From NCBI RefSeq assembly GCF_028010285.1, contig NZ_CP116304.1, forward strand, positions 2,930,501-2,994,500: 64,000 nucleotides of DNA, read 5' to 3'. Below, piece by piece: positions 17,302 through 25,915 of the stretch. The stretch's first letter is position 1; the number at the start of each line of letters is the position of its first letter. The position numbers and the translations under genes are program-made. A model generated the notes under the pieces. It had not been told where the DNA came from and made no database searches. It saw nothing but the letters and a program-made list of their open reading frames with translations. The DNA comes from Pseudomonas sp. Q1-7 (GTDB lineage Bacteria; Pseudomonadota; Gammaproteobacteria; Pseudomonadales; Pseudomonadaceae).

Positions 17302-17499
17302 TCAGGAGGTGGCGGACGACGCGCCGTCGCCGGCCCCATCCGCGGGCGAAGGTGGCGCCACCCGCCGGGTGCCCACGGGGGTGAGCTGGAAGCACAGGCC
17401 TCGTTCTCCCCGCAGGTTCTCGCTGGCGGCATTCGTATGCACCGCCACCCCGGCCAGGGAGAAGGCGATAGAGGCAAGGAGGCTCTTCAAGGTTTTCAT
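17302..17499 (-). CDS. small secreted protein of unknown function
   Basis: A 65-residue protein started at ATG 17499, with GAGGAACCCG just upstream. Residues 1-29 look like a Sec signal peptide (MKTLKSLLASIAFSLAGVAVH, cleavage near TNAAS). The mature part of about 36 residues has one cysteine (GLCFQL) and a Pro/Ala/Ser-rich tail. It follows the periplasmic cupin gene by 48 bases on the same strand and ends at a hairpin, so the two probably form an operon. No family is recognised. Confidence 0.5.
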   Translation of the reverse strand: MKTLKSLLASIAFSLAGVAVHTNAASENLRGERGLCFQLTPVGTRRVAPPSPADGAGDGASSATS

Positions 17500-17547
17500 C
17501 GGGTTCCTCGCGATCGATTCGCGCACCCTGCGGTGCGCGGTGCCAGG

Positions 17548-17976
17548 TCACTCCTCGAGTTTCAGCAGCGGCTGGCGCTTGTCGACGATATAGGTCGCCA
17601 GCTCCGAGGCCTTGTCCTTGCCGATGTTGGTCGCCACATGGGGCGTGCCGGCGGGGATGAACAGCGATTCACCGGCCTTGAGGATGACCGGGGCGCGCCC
17701 TGCCAGCTTGTACTCGAAGGTTCCCGCGATCACATAGGCGACTTCCGCCCCGGGGTGGGAGTGTCGCGGCGAGGCGATTCCCGGTTCGAAGTCCACGCGC
17801 ACCTGGATGGCTTCGTAGCCGGGTACTTCGAGATCGTGGCGGGTGAGATCGGTGCGCTGGATGCCCTTCTGCCAGCTCGCGTGAGCGGCCTTGGAATGGG
17901 GTTTGACGTCCTGGGCCTGGGACAGGCCCGCGACAGCCAGCAGGGCGGCGGCTGTGAGGATTCGGGTGCGGGACAT
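17548..17976 (-). CDS. periplasmic cupin-domain protein
   Basis: A 142-residue protein with a signal peptide (residues 1-21, ending SQAQ) and a single cupin barrel. Cupin motif 1 is visible as PRHSHPGAEVAYVIAGTFEY (the two His and Glu are metal ligands) and motif 2 as PAGTPHVATN (His ligand). The start at ATG 17976 has GAGAGG upstream. Small secreted cupins of this type can bind metal or act as simple sensors or isomerases; the reaction is unknown. It heads a two-gene unit upstream of the MNIO operon. Confidence 0.82.
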   Translation of the reverse strand: MSRTRILTAAALLAVAGLSQAQDVKPHSKAAHASWQKGIQRTDLTRHDLEVPGYEAIQVRVDFEPGIASPRHSHPGAEVAYVIAGTFEYKLAGRAPVILKAGESLFIPAGTPHVATNIGKDKASELATYIVDKRQPLLKLEE

Positions 17977-18148
17977 GGGTGGGGCCTCTCGGCAGTGCGG
18001 TGGTGGTGCCCCTACCCTAATCACCGCCCCTGGCGGCGATGTGTCCACATGCTCGAGGTTTTGCAAGCGCCCGTGTCTTGACGCACGGTAGATACAGAGG
18101 CTTACACGGTGGGAAAGCCCCGGCCGGGAAGGCGGGGCTTTCGCCGGT

Positions 18149-18490
18149 CTAGCCCAGTTGGTCGATCATCACCGCATTGGTGTACACCAGGCTGCCGTCG
18201 CTTTCCCGGTGCCCCACCAGGTGGAACTGGCCACGTTCGTCATCCCGGCTGAGGTAGACGCGGAACTGCAGGTCGGAGAGCGAGCCGCATTCGGCCGGGG
18301 TGATCAGTTCCATATGCGCCATGTCGGCATCGATCATCATTTCCCGTTCATGGGTCTTCTGCAGGCGTTCTTCCGCCTCTTCCAGCCGCAGATGGTCGGA
18401 ATCGTTGACGTGGAAATGCAGATCGCCCATCGGAATGGACTTCTCCGCACCCTTGGGCTTGCACCAGCTCTTGATGGTCAATGTATTCAT
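18149..18490 (-). CDS. conserved hypothetical protein
   Basis: A 113-residue soluble protein with no signal peptide. It is rich in acidic and histidine residues (GDLHFHVNDSDHLRLEEAEERLQKTHEREMM) with a helical middle and a beta-rich C-terminal half (LQFRVYLSRDDERGQFHLVGHRESDGSLVYTN). I do not recognise a family. A plausible GGAGG lies near 18501, about 7-10 bases before ATG 18490. It is flanked by single genes, so context gives no hint. Confidence 0.6.
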   Translation of the reverse strand: MNTLTIKSWCKPKGAEKSIPMGDLHFHVNDSDHLRLEEAEERLQKTHEREMMIDADMAHMELITPAECGSLSDLQFRVYLSRDDERGQFHLVGHRESDGSLVYTNAVMIDQLG

Positions 18491-18631
18491 TTAACGGCCT
18501 CCTGACTTGGCGTGTCGCCACGCCTGGCGTTTCATTCAGCAGTTTAGACAAGCCCCGCCCCCGAACGACGTCAGTCATCGCCAAAGCCACGCGCCACAAG
18601 GCCTGCAGGCATCCAGAAAAAACTTGGGTGC

Positions 18632-18668
18632 TATAATTTTCCAGTGAAAGAACGCTGAATTTTCAGCG
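18632..18668 (+). promoter_or_regulatory. candidate promoter/operator for the 18752 gene
   Basis: A good -10 hexamer TATAAT (18632-18637) has only a weak -35 match upstream. It is followed by a 7-bp dyad, CGCTGAA / TTCAGCG (18653-18659, 18662-18668), placed where an operator or 5' UTR hairpin would be. The start codon is at 18752. Confidence 0.4.
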
Positions 18669-18751
18669 CCGTGGCACAGATAACCATCAGGAATAAAACC
18701 TCAGTCGCGGGAGACGGCATACAACGTCGGACTAGAGCCCGGAGGTGAGTC

Positions 18752-19306
18752 ATGAATCGGCATTACTACATCAGTGACAATCTCGACGACCTGGAAACCC
18801 TCGAATCCGAACTCGAGGCCAACGGCATCAACACCGAGCAGATCCATGTGCTGAGCGACCGGGATGCCGATGTCGAACAGCATCATCTGCACGACGTGAA
18901 TTCCTTCATGAAGCAGGACGTCGTCCACTCCGGCGAGATTGGCGCGCTGATTGGTGTGCCGCTGGCCGCCCTGGTGTTGCTGGGCGCATGGCTGGCCGGC
19001 TGGACGGACACCCCGGCGGGCTGGGTACCGTTCGTGTTCCTCGCCGTGGTGGTGCTGGGATTCTGCATCTGGGAAGGCGGCTTCTTCGGAATCCAGGTGC
19101 CCAACGCGCACTTCCGCAACCTGAAGGAACAGGTCAGGGACGGCGAACACATCTTCTTCGTCGATGTGGAGCCGGACCAGGAGTCCGTCCTCGACCGCGT
19201 CATCACCCACCATCCGCAGCTGCGGCTGGCCGGTACGGGCTCGGCCTCGCCGCACTGGGTCGTGTCCTGGCTGCATCGCTGGCACCAGTTCAAGCGGACG
19301 ATCTAG
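18752..19306 (+). CDS. two-helix inner-membrane protein of unknown function
   Basis: A 184-residue protein with a cytoplasmic N-terminal domain resembling small alpha/beta regulatory folds (NRHYYISDNLDDLETLESELEANGI). Two transmembrane helices follow (residues about 68-88 and 96-116), then a C-terminal soluble part (EQVRDGEHIFFVDVEPDQESVLDRVI). The start has GGAGGTGAGTC upstream. The N-terminal segment pairs with the C-terminal one as in membrane proteins whose loops sense small ligands, but no function is known to me. Monocistronic. Confidence 0.65.
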   Translation: MNRHYYISDNLDDLETLESELEANGINTEQIHVLSDRDADVEQHHLHDVNSFMKQDVVHSGEIGALIGVPLAALVLLGAWLAGWTDTPAGWVPFVFLAVVVLGFCIWEGGFFGIQVPNAHFRNLKEQVRDGEHIFFVDVEPDQESVLDRVITHHPQLRLAGTGSASPHWVVSWLHRWHQFKRTI

Positions 19307-19340
19307 CGCCAGAGGTTGGATGAGCGAATTGGCGCCGGCC

Positions 19341-19460
19341 CAACGATGTCGCCATGGGCCACGCAACGTTGGGCTTCGTTCCTCAACCCAACCTACGTCA
19401 GCGTACATGCCGGCGGCGGGTTCATTGGTCCGAGCGCAGCGAGGCCCAGCGTTCCACGGC
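19341..19460. repeat. degenerate copy of the dispersed palindromic repeat
   Basis: Segments such as TTGGGCTTCGTTCCTCAACC and CAACCTACGT resemble diverged pieces of the 95-bp unit described at 48122-51683. It lies between convergent genes (18752 and 19481), the usual location for this repeat. Confidence 0.35.
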
Positions 19461-19480
19461 TGTGACGGCGAATTCGTTCC

Positions 19481-19798
19481 TCACTGCCCGAGGAACGTCC
19501 CCCGGCTGAAGAACACGTAGTCCGCCTCGGCGGCCATCAGCCCGACCAGCACCAGCAGGCACAGCGGCGGCACCAGGATGGCGTAGACCAGCGCCAGGCG
19601 CTCCCAGGCCATGTGCATGAAGATCGAAACGATCAGCCCCGCCTTGAGCAGCATCAGGACCAGGATCAGCGACCAGCGCAGATAACCGGCCAGGTGGAAG
19701 TAATCCACCATGTACGACAGCGCGCTGAGGACGAACAGCAGTCCCCAGATTTTCAGGTACAGGCTGATCGGGTGTTGTTGACCTTGGGCATGTGCCAT
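19481..19798 (-). CDS. cytochrome c oxidase subunit IV-like protein
   Basis: A 105-residue, three-helix membrane protein of the prokaryotic subunit IV family (CtaF/CyoD-like). The pattern is HPISLYLKIWGLLFVLSALS, then LILVLMLLKAGLIVSIFMHM with the family's MHM, then a third helix ending AEADYVFF. I start it at ATG 19798; a GTG three codons upstream is possible. It is the last gene of the oxidase operon, 19 bases after the subunit III gene. It stabilises the catalytic subunits in the inner membrane. Confidence 0.85.
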   Translation of the reverse strand: MAHAQGQQHPISLYLKIWGLLFVLSALSYMVDYFHLAGYLRWSLILVLMLLKAGLIVSIFMHMAWERLALVYAILVPPLCLLVLVGLMAAEADYVFFSRGTFLGQ

Positions 19799-19817
19799 CT
19801 GCCTCACTCCCCTGCCC

Positions 19818-20501
19818 TCACCACAGATAGAAGAACGCGAAGATGAATACCCACACCAGGTCGACGAAGTGCCAGTAGAGGCCGGCGATTTCGACGATCT
19901 GGTAGTTCCCGCGTCGCTCGTAGTCCCCGCGCAGCACCTTGAAGGCCACGGTGCAGAGATAGATCACCCCCACCGTCACGTGCAGGCCGTGGAAGCCGGT
20001 GATCATGAAAAAGCTGGCGCCGAACTGCGCCGCGCCCATGGGATTGCCCCAGGGGCGCACGCCCTCGGCGATCAGCTTGCTCCACTCGAAGGCCTGCATG
20101 CCGACGAAGGTGGCGCCGAAGGCCGCGGTGGTGAGCATCAGCGCGGCGCTGCGCACGCGGTCGCGGCGGTAGGCGTAGTTCACCGCCATGGCCATGGTGC
20201 CGCTGCTGCTGATGAGCACGAAAGTCATGATGGCGATGAGGATCAGCGGCACGCTGGTGCCGAACAGGGTCAGCGCGAATACCTCGCTGGGGTTCGGCCA
20301 GGTGGCGGTGGTGCTCATGCGCACCGACATGTAGCCGGTGAGGAAGCAGGTGAAGATGAAGGTGTCGCTGAGCAGGAAGATCCACATCATCGCCTTGCCC
20401 CAGGGCACCTGCTTGAAGGCGTCGCGATCCGAGGCCCAATCCTGCGCTATGGCCCGCAAGCCCGACGGGCTGGTGGCAGCGTTCCGCGATGTATCGGCCA
20501 T
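19818..20501 (-). CDS. heme-copper oxidase subunit III (first paralogue)
   Basis: A 227-residue protein with five to six membrane helices. It carries the subunit III signatures: the conserved glutamate after the second long helix (GMQAFEWSKLI), FFMITGFHGLHVTVGVIYL, and the closing YWHFVDLVWVFIFAFFYLW. It starts 4 bases after the stop of the second subunit III-like gene. This copy has the family's canonical ending and the GFHGLHV motif and is probably the structural subunit III. Confidence 0.88.
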   Translation of the reverse strand: MADTSRNAATSPSGLRAIAQDWASDRDAFKQVPWGKAMMWIFLLSDTFIFTCFLTGYMSVRMSTTATWPNPSEVFALTLFGTSVPLILIAIMTFVLISSSGTMAMAVNYAYRRDRVRSAALMLTTAAFGATFVGMQAFEWSKLIAEGVRPWGNPMGAAQFGASFFMITGFHGLHVTVGVIYLCTVAFKVLRGDYERRGNYQIVEIAGLYWHFVDLVWVFIFAFFYLW

Positions 20502-20505
20502 GGCG

Positions 20506-21195
20506 TCACCTCAGTCCGCAGAAGGCCGCGATGGCCTGGTAGGTTTCCGGCGTGCTGGTGAGCAGCGCAAAGAGCACCAGCCACAGCCCCAGCAGGTAGT
20601 GCCAATAAAAGGCGCAAAGGCTCATGGCGGTGCGCGCCCGTTCGCCCGGCCCGTGGCGCAGCAGGCGCTGCGCCACCACCGCCCAGGCCACCAGGCCGCC
20701 TGCCAGGTGCAGGCCATGCAGGCCAGTGAGCAGGAAGAAGAAGCTGTTGGCCGGGTTGCCCGCCACCTCATAGCCCCAGGCGGCGAACTGCTGCCAGACC
20801 CAGAGCTGGCCGCCGAGGAAGGCGATGGCGAACGCGCCGCCCAGGAGGAACGCCAGGGTCGCGGCGCTCGCCTGGCCCCGCTCGATGGCGACCTTGGCCC
20901 CCTGCAGGCAGGCACTGCCGAGGGCCAGCAAGGCGGTGTTCACCCAGAGCATCCAGGGGTGCGCCAGCGGCGCCAGCGGGTCGGTCAGCGGGCGCCAGTC
21001 GGACACCTGGGAACGGATGATGAAGGCCAGCAGGAACAGCAGGAAGAGCGACGTCACCACGCCGAGGAACACACCAAGGCCGACCCTGGCGGTCCTGCTC
21101 CGGTCCGGCGCATGGGTGTGGTGGTCCGGCCCCTCGCCGGGGCTCCAGCCGCCGTCTCCGGTGCCGTCTGCGTGCTTCCAGAGTTGCGCGCTCAT
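20506..21195 (-). CDS. heme-copper oxidase subunit III-like protein (second paralogue)
   Basis: A 229-residue membrane protein related to subunit III but more diverged. It has a hydrophilic N-terminal extension (residues 1-35, histidine-rich DHHTHAPD) before the first helix. The motifs LLTGLHGLHLAGGLVAW and FYWHYLLGLWLVLFALL align with the subunit III core. Its ATG overlaps the stop codon of the subunit I gene (ATGA). Two subunit III-like genes in one oxidase operon suggest either a split function or a docking role for the extra copy. Confidence 0.82.
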   Translation of the reverse strand: MSAQLWKHADGTGDGGWSPGEGPDHHTHAPDRSRTARVGLGVFLGVVTSLFLLFLLAFIIRSQVSDWRPLTDPLAPLAHPWMLWVNTALLALGSACLQGAKVAIERGQASAATLAFLLGGAFAIAFLGGQLWVWQQFAAWGYEVAGNPANSFFFLLTGLHGLHLAGGLVAWAVVAQRLLRHGPGERARTAMSLCAFYWHYLLGLWLVLFALLTSTPETYQAIAAFCGLR

Positions 21196-22967
21196 GGTCG
21201 TTCCTCCGTGGCGCGGGGGCTGCCGTCGGCCTCGCGCATGCGCTGCAGTTCGTCCTCGGACACGGTCTGCGGCACGAAGTCCTGCGCCACCCCCGGCACG
21301 CTGTAGTCATAGGCCCAGCGATGCACCACCGGCCGCGTCTCCCGCCAGTTGCCGTGCACCGGCGGCGTGTCGGGGGTCTGCCATTCCAGGCTGGTGGCGT
21401 GCCACGGGTTGCCGCCGGCGGGCCGGCCCTTGAACGCGCTCCAGGCCAGGTTGACGAGGAACAGCAACTGGGCCGCGCCCACGACCAGCGCCGCCACCGT
21501 GATGAAGGCGTTGAGTTCCTGGGCCGACTGCGGGATGAACTGGTAGTCCGGGTAGGCGTAGTACCGCCGTGGCATGCCGAGGAAACCCAGGTAGTGCATG
21601 GGGAAGTAGATGGCGTAGGTGCCGAGGAAGGTGATCCAGAAATGCAGCTTGCCGAGGCGGTCGTTGAGCATCCGCCCGGTGATCTTCGGGAACCAGTGGT
21701 AGATGGCGCCGAACACGACCAGGATCGGCGCCACCCCCATGACCATGTGGAAGTGCGCCACCACGAAGTAGGTATCCGAGAGTGGGATATCGACGATCAC
21801 GTTGCCGAGGAACAGTCCGGTCAGGCCGCCCACCAGGAAGGTGACGATGAAGGCCAGGGCGAACAGCATCGGCACCGTCAGGTGGATGTCGCCGTGCCAG
21901 AGGGTCAGCGTCCAGTTGTAGACCTTCAGCGCCGTGGGCACCGCGATGACCAGGGTGGTGACGGCGAAGAAGAAACCGAAGTACGGGTTCATCCCGCTGA
22001 CGTACATGTGGTGCGCCCAGACCACGAAGCTCAGTACGCCGATGGCGACGATCGCCCAGACCATCATGCGGTAGCCGAAGATGTTCTTGCGCGCATGGGT
22101 GCTGATCAGGTCCGAGACCAGGCCGAAGGCGGGCAAGGCGACGATGTACACCTCCGGGTGGCCGAAGAACCAGAACAGGTGCTGGAACAGGATCGGGCTG
22201 CCGCCCTGGTGGTCCAGCGACTGGCCCATGGAAATCAGCGCCGGCATGAAGAAGCTGGTACCCAGCAGGCGGTCGAAGAGCATCATCACCGCACTGACGA
22301 ACAGCGCCGGGAAGGCCAGCAGCGCGAGGATCGACGCCATGAAGATGCCCCACACCGAAAGCGGCATGCGAAACAGCGTCATGCCCTGGGTGCGCGCCTG
22401 CAGCACGGTGGTGACGTAGTTCAGGCCGCCCATGGTGGCGGCGGCGATGAAGATTGCCAGGGACACCAGCATCAGCACGATGCCCCAGTCGGCCCCCGGC
22501 GTGCCCTGGGTGATGGCCTGGGGCGGATAGAGGGTCCAGCCCGCGCCCGTGGGGCCGCCCGGCACGAAGAAGCTGGCCAGCAGGACCAGCACCGAGAGCA
22601 GGTAGAACCAGAAGCTGAGCATGTTGACGTAGGGAAACACCATGTCCCGCGCGCCCACCATCAGCGGGATCAGGTAATTGCCGAAACCACCGAGGAACAG
22701 CGCCGTCAGCAGGTAGATCACCATGATCATCCCGTGCATGGTCATGGCCTGGTAGTAGGTGGCCGGGTCCATGAACTCCAGGCTGCCGGGGAAGCCGATC
22801 TGCATGCGCATCAGGCCGGACAGCACCAGGGCGATCAGGCCGACGAAGATCGCGGTCAGCGCGTACTGGATGGCGATGACCTTGTGGTCCTGGCTCCAGA
22901 TGTAACGGGTGAAGAAGCTCGTCGGCTCGTGCAGCGCCTCGGCTTCGGCATGCTCGACGTGGGCCAT
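21192..22967 (-). CDS. cytochrome c oxidase subunit I
   Basis: A 591-residue catalytic subunit of a heme-copper oxidase, with twelve helices and C-terminal extension. The active-site signature FWFFGHPEVYIVALPAFG carries the CuB His and the His-Tyr crosslink, with the proton-channel Glu characteristic of A1-type oxidases. WAHHMYVSGMNP supplies the other two CuB histidines, and the high-spin/low-spin heme ligands are in VAHFHMVMGVAPI. The start at ATG 22967 has GGAGGGTT 6 bases upstream. The enzyme reduces O2 to water and pumps protons. It is the second gene of the operon. Confidence 0.95.
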   Translation of the reverse strand: MAHVEHAEAEALHEPTSFFTRYIWSQDHKVIAIQYALTAIFVGLIALVLSGLMRMQIGFPGSLEFMDPATYYQAMTMHGMIMVIYLLTALFLGGFGNYLIPLMVGARDMVFPYVNMLSFWFYLLSVLVLLASFFVPGGPTGAGWTLYPPQAITQGTPGADWGIVLMLVSLAIFIAAATMGGLNYVTTVLQARTQGMTLFRMPLSVWGIFMASILALLAFPALFVSAVMMLFDRLLGTSFFMPALISMGQSLDHQGGSPILFQHLFWFFGHPEVYIVALPAFGLVSDLISTHARKNIFGYRMMVWAIVAIGVLSFVVWAHHMYVSGMNPYFGFFFAVTTLVIAVPTALKVYNWTLTLWHGDIHLTVPMLFALAFIVTFLVGGLTGLFLGNVIVDIPLSDTYFVVAHFHMVMGVAPILVVFGAIYHWFPKITGRMLNDRLGKLHFWITFLGTYAIYFPMHYLGFLGMPRRYYAYPDYQFIPQSAQELNAFITVAALVVGAAQLLFLVNLAWSAFKGRPAGGNPWHATSLEWQTPDTPPVHGNWRETRPVVHRWAYDYSVPGVAQDFVPQTVSEDELQRMREADGSPRATEERP

Positions 22968-23001
22968 CGGCAACCCTCCATAACGCGTCGGGGTCCGTCC
23001 A

Positions 23002-24444
23002 TCACTGCGGCGCCTGTTCCCGGGTCTCGGCGTCGGGTTTCACCCTGGATTTGATGAAGGCGATCAGGGCGTCCAGTTCCTGGTCGCTGGGGTTGAAGGC
23101 CGGCATCACCGGCGCGTACCCCTGGACCAGTTTGGCGGCGGGAGCCCGTACGGACTCTTTCAGGTAGGCGTCGTCCGCCTCGACCTGGCTGCCGTCGGCC
23201 AGGGTCACGCGGTGGCCGTAGAGCCCCTGCCAGCTCGGCCCCACGCCCTGGCTGCCATCCAGACTGTGGCAGGCCAGGCAACCGAGGGACTGGGCCAGGC
23301 GCTCGCCCTGCTCTGCCGCGCCGCCGCCCTGCTGCGCCTGGCCGGCGGCGCTCAGGGACTGGATGAAGGCCACCAGGGCGGCCAGCTCATCCTGGCTGAA
23401 AGTATAGGGCACCATCACCGGCGGATAGCCCTGCACCAGCCGGGCCCTGGGGTCGAGGATGGACTCCTTCAGATAGGCCTCGTCCACCTTCGCGCTGCTG
23501 CCGTCGGCGAGTTTCTCCTCGCGGCCATACAGGTCTTTCCAGCCCGGCCCGAGGCTGGCGCTGCCATCCAGGCTGTGGCAGGCGAGGCAGCCGTGGGTCT
23601 CGCTCAGCCGTCGCCCGGTCTCGACCAGGCTGCCCACGCCGGGCTTGCTGGCCGCCGCCAGGGTCTGGGCGAAGGTGGGCTGCGCGGCCAGCCACTGCTC
23701 GAAGGCCGGCGCCGGCTCCACGCGCATCACCCCGCGCATGTTAAAGTGCCCGACGCCGCAGAACTCCGCACAGAGGATTTCGTACTGCCCCGCCACCGTG
23801 GGGGTGAACCAGAAGTGCGAGACCATGCCCGGCACCATGTCCATCTTTCCGCGTATCTGCGGGATGTAGAAGTTGTGCAGCACGTCCTTGGAACGCAGCA
23901 GCACCTTCACCGGCCGATCCTGGGGCACGCGCAACTCGTTGCCGCGCACCAGCACGTCGTCCTGGCCCAGGGGGTCGTCCGGGTCCAGGCCGAGGGGGTT
24001 GACCCCGTCCACCCACTTCACGTCGGCGCGGCCGAGCTGGCCGTCCGCGCCGGGAAAGCGGAACGCCCACTGCCACTGCTGGGCAACCACCTCCAGGGGG
24101 TAGGCGTCCTTGGGCACCCGGACGAAGTCGCTGTAGACCACCAGGCCCGGCGCGAGCATGCCGACAATGCCGAGTGAAGTGACCACGATCAGCCACCACT
24201 CCAGGCGGCGGCTCTCCGGTTCGTAGCGGGCGCGCCGGCCTTCGCGGTGACGGAAACGGATGATCGCCACCACCATGAAGCCGACGATGGCGACGAAGAA
24301 CACGCCGGTGATGACCAGGGTGATGAATAAGGTGGTGTCGATCGAGCCCCAGTTCGATGCGGCTGGGGTCAGGTGCCAGGGCGCCAGCAGGTGAAACAGC
24401 ACGGACGCAACAACGATGAGGGCCAAGATGATTGCGATCGCCAT
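23002..24444 (-). CDS. cytochrome c oxidase subunit II with two fused cytochrome c domains
   Basis: A 480-residue protein. Two transmembrane helices (about 2-20 or 38-62, and 84-104) are followed by the periplasmic cupredoxin domain, whose binuclear CuA ligands are all present (H190, C225, E227, C229, H233, M236 in CAEFCGVGHFNM). Two tandem class I cytochrome c domains come next, each with CLACH (286-290 and 389-393) and each with a distal methionine candidate (PPVMVPY, APVMPAF). The two heme domains are near duplicates. This is a caa3-like arrangement but with two hemes c rather than one, so it can accept electrons from soluble or membrane donors. First gene of the operon; ATG 24444. Confidence 0.93.
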   Translation of the reverse strand: MAIAIILALIVVASVLFHLLAPWHLTPAASNWGSIDTTLFITLVITGVFFVAIVGFMVVAIIRFRHREGRRARYEPESRRLEWWLIVVTSLGIVGMLAPGLVVYSDFVRVPKDAYPLEVVAQQWQWAFRFPGADGQLGRADVKWVDGVNPLGLDPDDPLGQDDVLVRGNELRVPQDRPVKVLLRSKDVLHNFYIPQIRGKMDMVPGMVSHFWFTPTVAGQYEILCAEFCGVGHFNMRGVMRVEPAPAFEQWLAAQPTFAQTLAAASKPGVGSLVETGRRLSETHGCLACHSLDGSASLGPGWKDLYGREEKLADGSSAKVDEAYLKESILDPRARLVQGYPPVMVPYTFSQDELAALVAFIQSLSAAGQAQQGGGAAEQGERLAQSLGCLACHSLDGSQGVGPSWQGLYGHRVTLADGSQVEADDAYLKESVRAPAAKLVQGYAPVMPAFNPSDQELDALIAFIKSRVKPDAETREQAPQ

Positions 24445-24914
24445 GTTCCCGTCGCCTCGTCGCGGATGCTCGTAGCCCGTGGTCGGTGCGACGATCATCG
24501 GCAGTGCAGCTCTATTCCATCCGGCACTGCCGGACATCCAGTCTCTGTCCCCCCTGACAAAGTTCGTGGCAAGTATAGTCGCTGGCGCCTACCCGCCCGC
24601 CGGCCCGCCACGCCACTGCCAGGGGGCTTGATAGGGCGTATCGATCAGACGGGACAGGCCCGCTCCGCGGCGGGTGCTGCTTCGGCTCGCCAGGCCGCCG
24701 GAAACCATTCGTGGCGATTCGAAAGCGTCGGTTTAACGCGCGTATCGCCTGCCCTCACGGGGATTCTCGTCAACAAACACCGCCCTGTGAGCATTCGATA
24801 GACAGCATCGATCATGCAGTCACAACAAGCGATTGGACGCGACGCCCGTCGCCGCTTAGCGTTGCTCCCCGGATGGCGCGAAGCGTTCCGCCATCGGCAG
24901 ACCACGAGGCACTC
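24445..24914. other. intergenic region between divergent oxidase and moaA genes
   Basis: 470 bases with no recognised gene. It must hold both divergent promoters. No strong sigma70 pair or Anr/FNR-type box (TTGAT-N4-ATCAA) was found by eye. Confidence 0.5.
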
Positions 24915-25913
24915 ATGGCGGACAGGATTCTGGTGGATGGCTTCGATCGCAAGATCGACTACCTGCGGATGTCGGTGACCGATCGATGCGACTTCCGTTG
25001 TGTGTACTGCATGGCCGAGAACATGCAGTTCCTCCCGCGACAGCGCATTCTCGGCCTGGAGGAGCTCTACCTGCTGGCCGAGCGCTTCGTCGCCCTGGGC
25101 ACCCGCAAGATCCGCCTGACCGGAGGCGAGCCGCTGGTGCGCAATGGCATCGTCGAGCTTTGCCGGCGCATCGCCGCCCTCCCCGGCCTGCGCGAACTCT
25201 GCATGACCAGCAACGGCTCGCAACTCGTCCGCCTGGCCGGCCCGCTGTTCCACGCCGGCCTGTCGCGACTGAACATCAGCCTCGACAGCCTCGACCCGCA
25301 ACGCTTCCGCCAGTTGACCCGCAGCGGCGACCTGGCCGCCGTGATCGCCGGGATCGACGCGGCGCGGCGGGCGGGCTTCCGCCACATCAAGCTCAACTGC
25401 GTGGTGCTCAAGGGGCGCAACGATGCCGAGGTCAACGACCTGGTGCGCTTCGCCATCGACCGGGGGCTGGACTTGGCCTTCATCGAAGAAATGCCCCTGG
25501 GGACGATCAGCGAGCACCGGCGTGGCGAGACCTTCTGCGCCAGCGACGAGGTGCGCGCCCGCATCGCCGAACGCTACACGCTGGTCGAGTCCACCGAGTC
25601 CACCCAGGGCCCTTCGCGCTACTGGCGCCTGGCGGAGGCACCGGACATACGCCTGGGCTTCATCTCGCCGCACAGCCACAACTTCTGCGGCAGCTGCAAC
25701 CGTGTGCGCCTGACGGTGGAAGGTCGTCTGCTGCTGTGCCTGGGCAACGAACACGCCGCGGACCTGAAGGCCGTGCTGCGCGCCCATCCCGGCGATTCAG
25801 AGCGGCTGGAAAGGGCCATTATCGAGGCCGTGCGCGCCAAACCCTGGCGCCACGACTTCCAGGTCAACGACGACGTCCAGGTCCTGCGCTTCATGAACAT
25901 GACCGGCGGCTGA
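24915..25913 (+). CDS. moaA: GTP 3',8-cyclase MoaA (molybdenum cofactor synthesis)
   Basis: A 332-residue radical SAM enzyme that converts GTP to 3',8-cH2GTP, the first step of molybdopterin synthesis. The radical SAM cluster motif is CDFRCVYC near residue 25-32, with GGEPLVR binding SAM. The second, substrate-binding [4Fe-4S] cluster is [18 protein letters not shown] near the C-terminus, and the protein ends in the required Gly-Gly (MTGG). The start at ATG 24915 has GAGG upstream. No other moa or mog gene adjoins, so this may be one of two moaA copies. The Mo hydroxylase at 43169-45810 is a possible customer. Confidence 0.95.
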   Translation: MADRILVDGFDRKIDYLRMSVTDRCDFRCVYCMAENMQFLPRQRILGLEELYLLAERFVALGTRKIRLTGGEPLVRNGIVELCRRIAALPGLRELCMTSNGSQLVRLAGPLFHAGLSRLNISLDSLDPQRFRQLTRSGDLAAVIAGIDAARRAGFRHIKLNCVVLKGRNDAEVNDLVRFAIDRGLDLAFIEEMPLGTISEHRRGETFCASDEVRARIAERYTLVESTESTQGPSRYWRLAEAPDIRLGFISPHSHNFCGSCNRVRLTVEGRLLLCLGNEHAADLKAVLRAHPGDSERLERAIIEAVRAKPWRHDFQVNDDVQVLRFMNMTGG

Positions 25914-25915
25914 GC

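Noticed and set aside
24445-24914. Possible Anr/FNR box in the oxidase/moaA intergenic region
   Set aside because: No TTGAT-N4-ATCAA match could be found by eye; nothing supports oxygen control from sequence alone.
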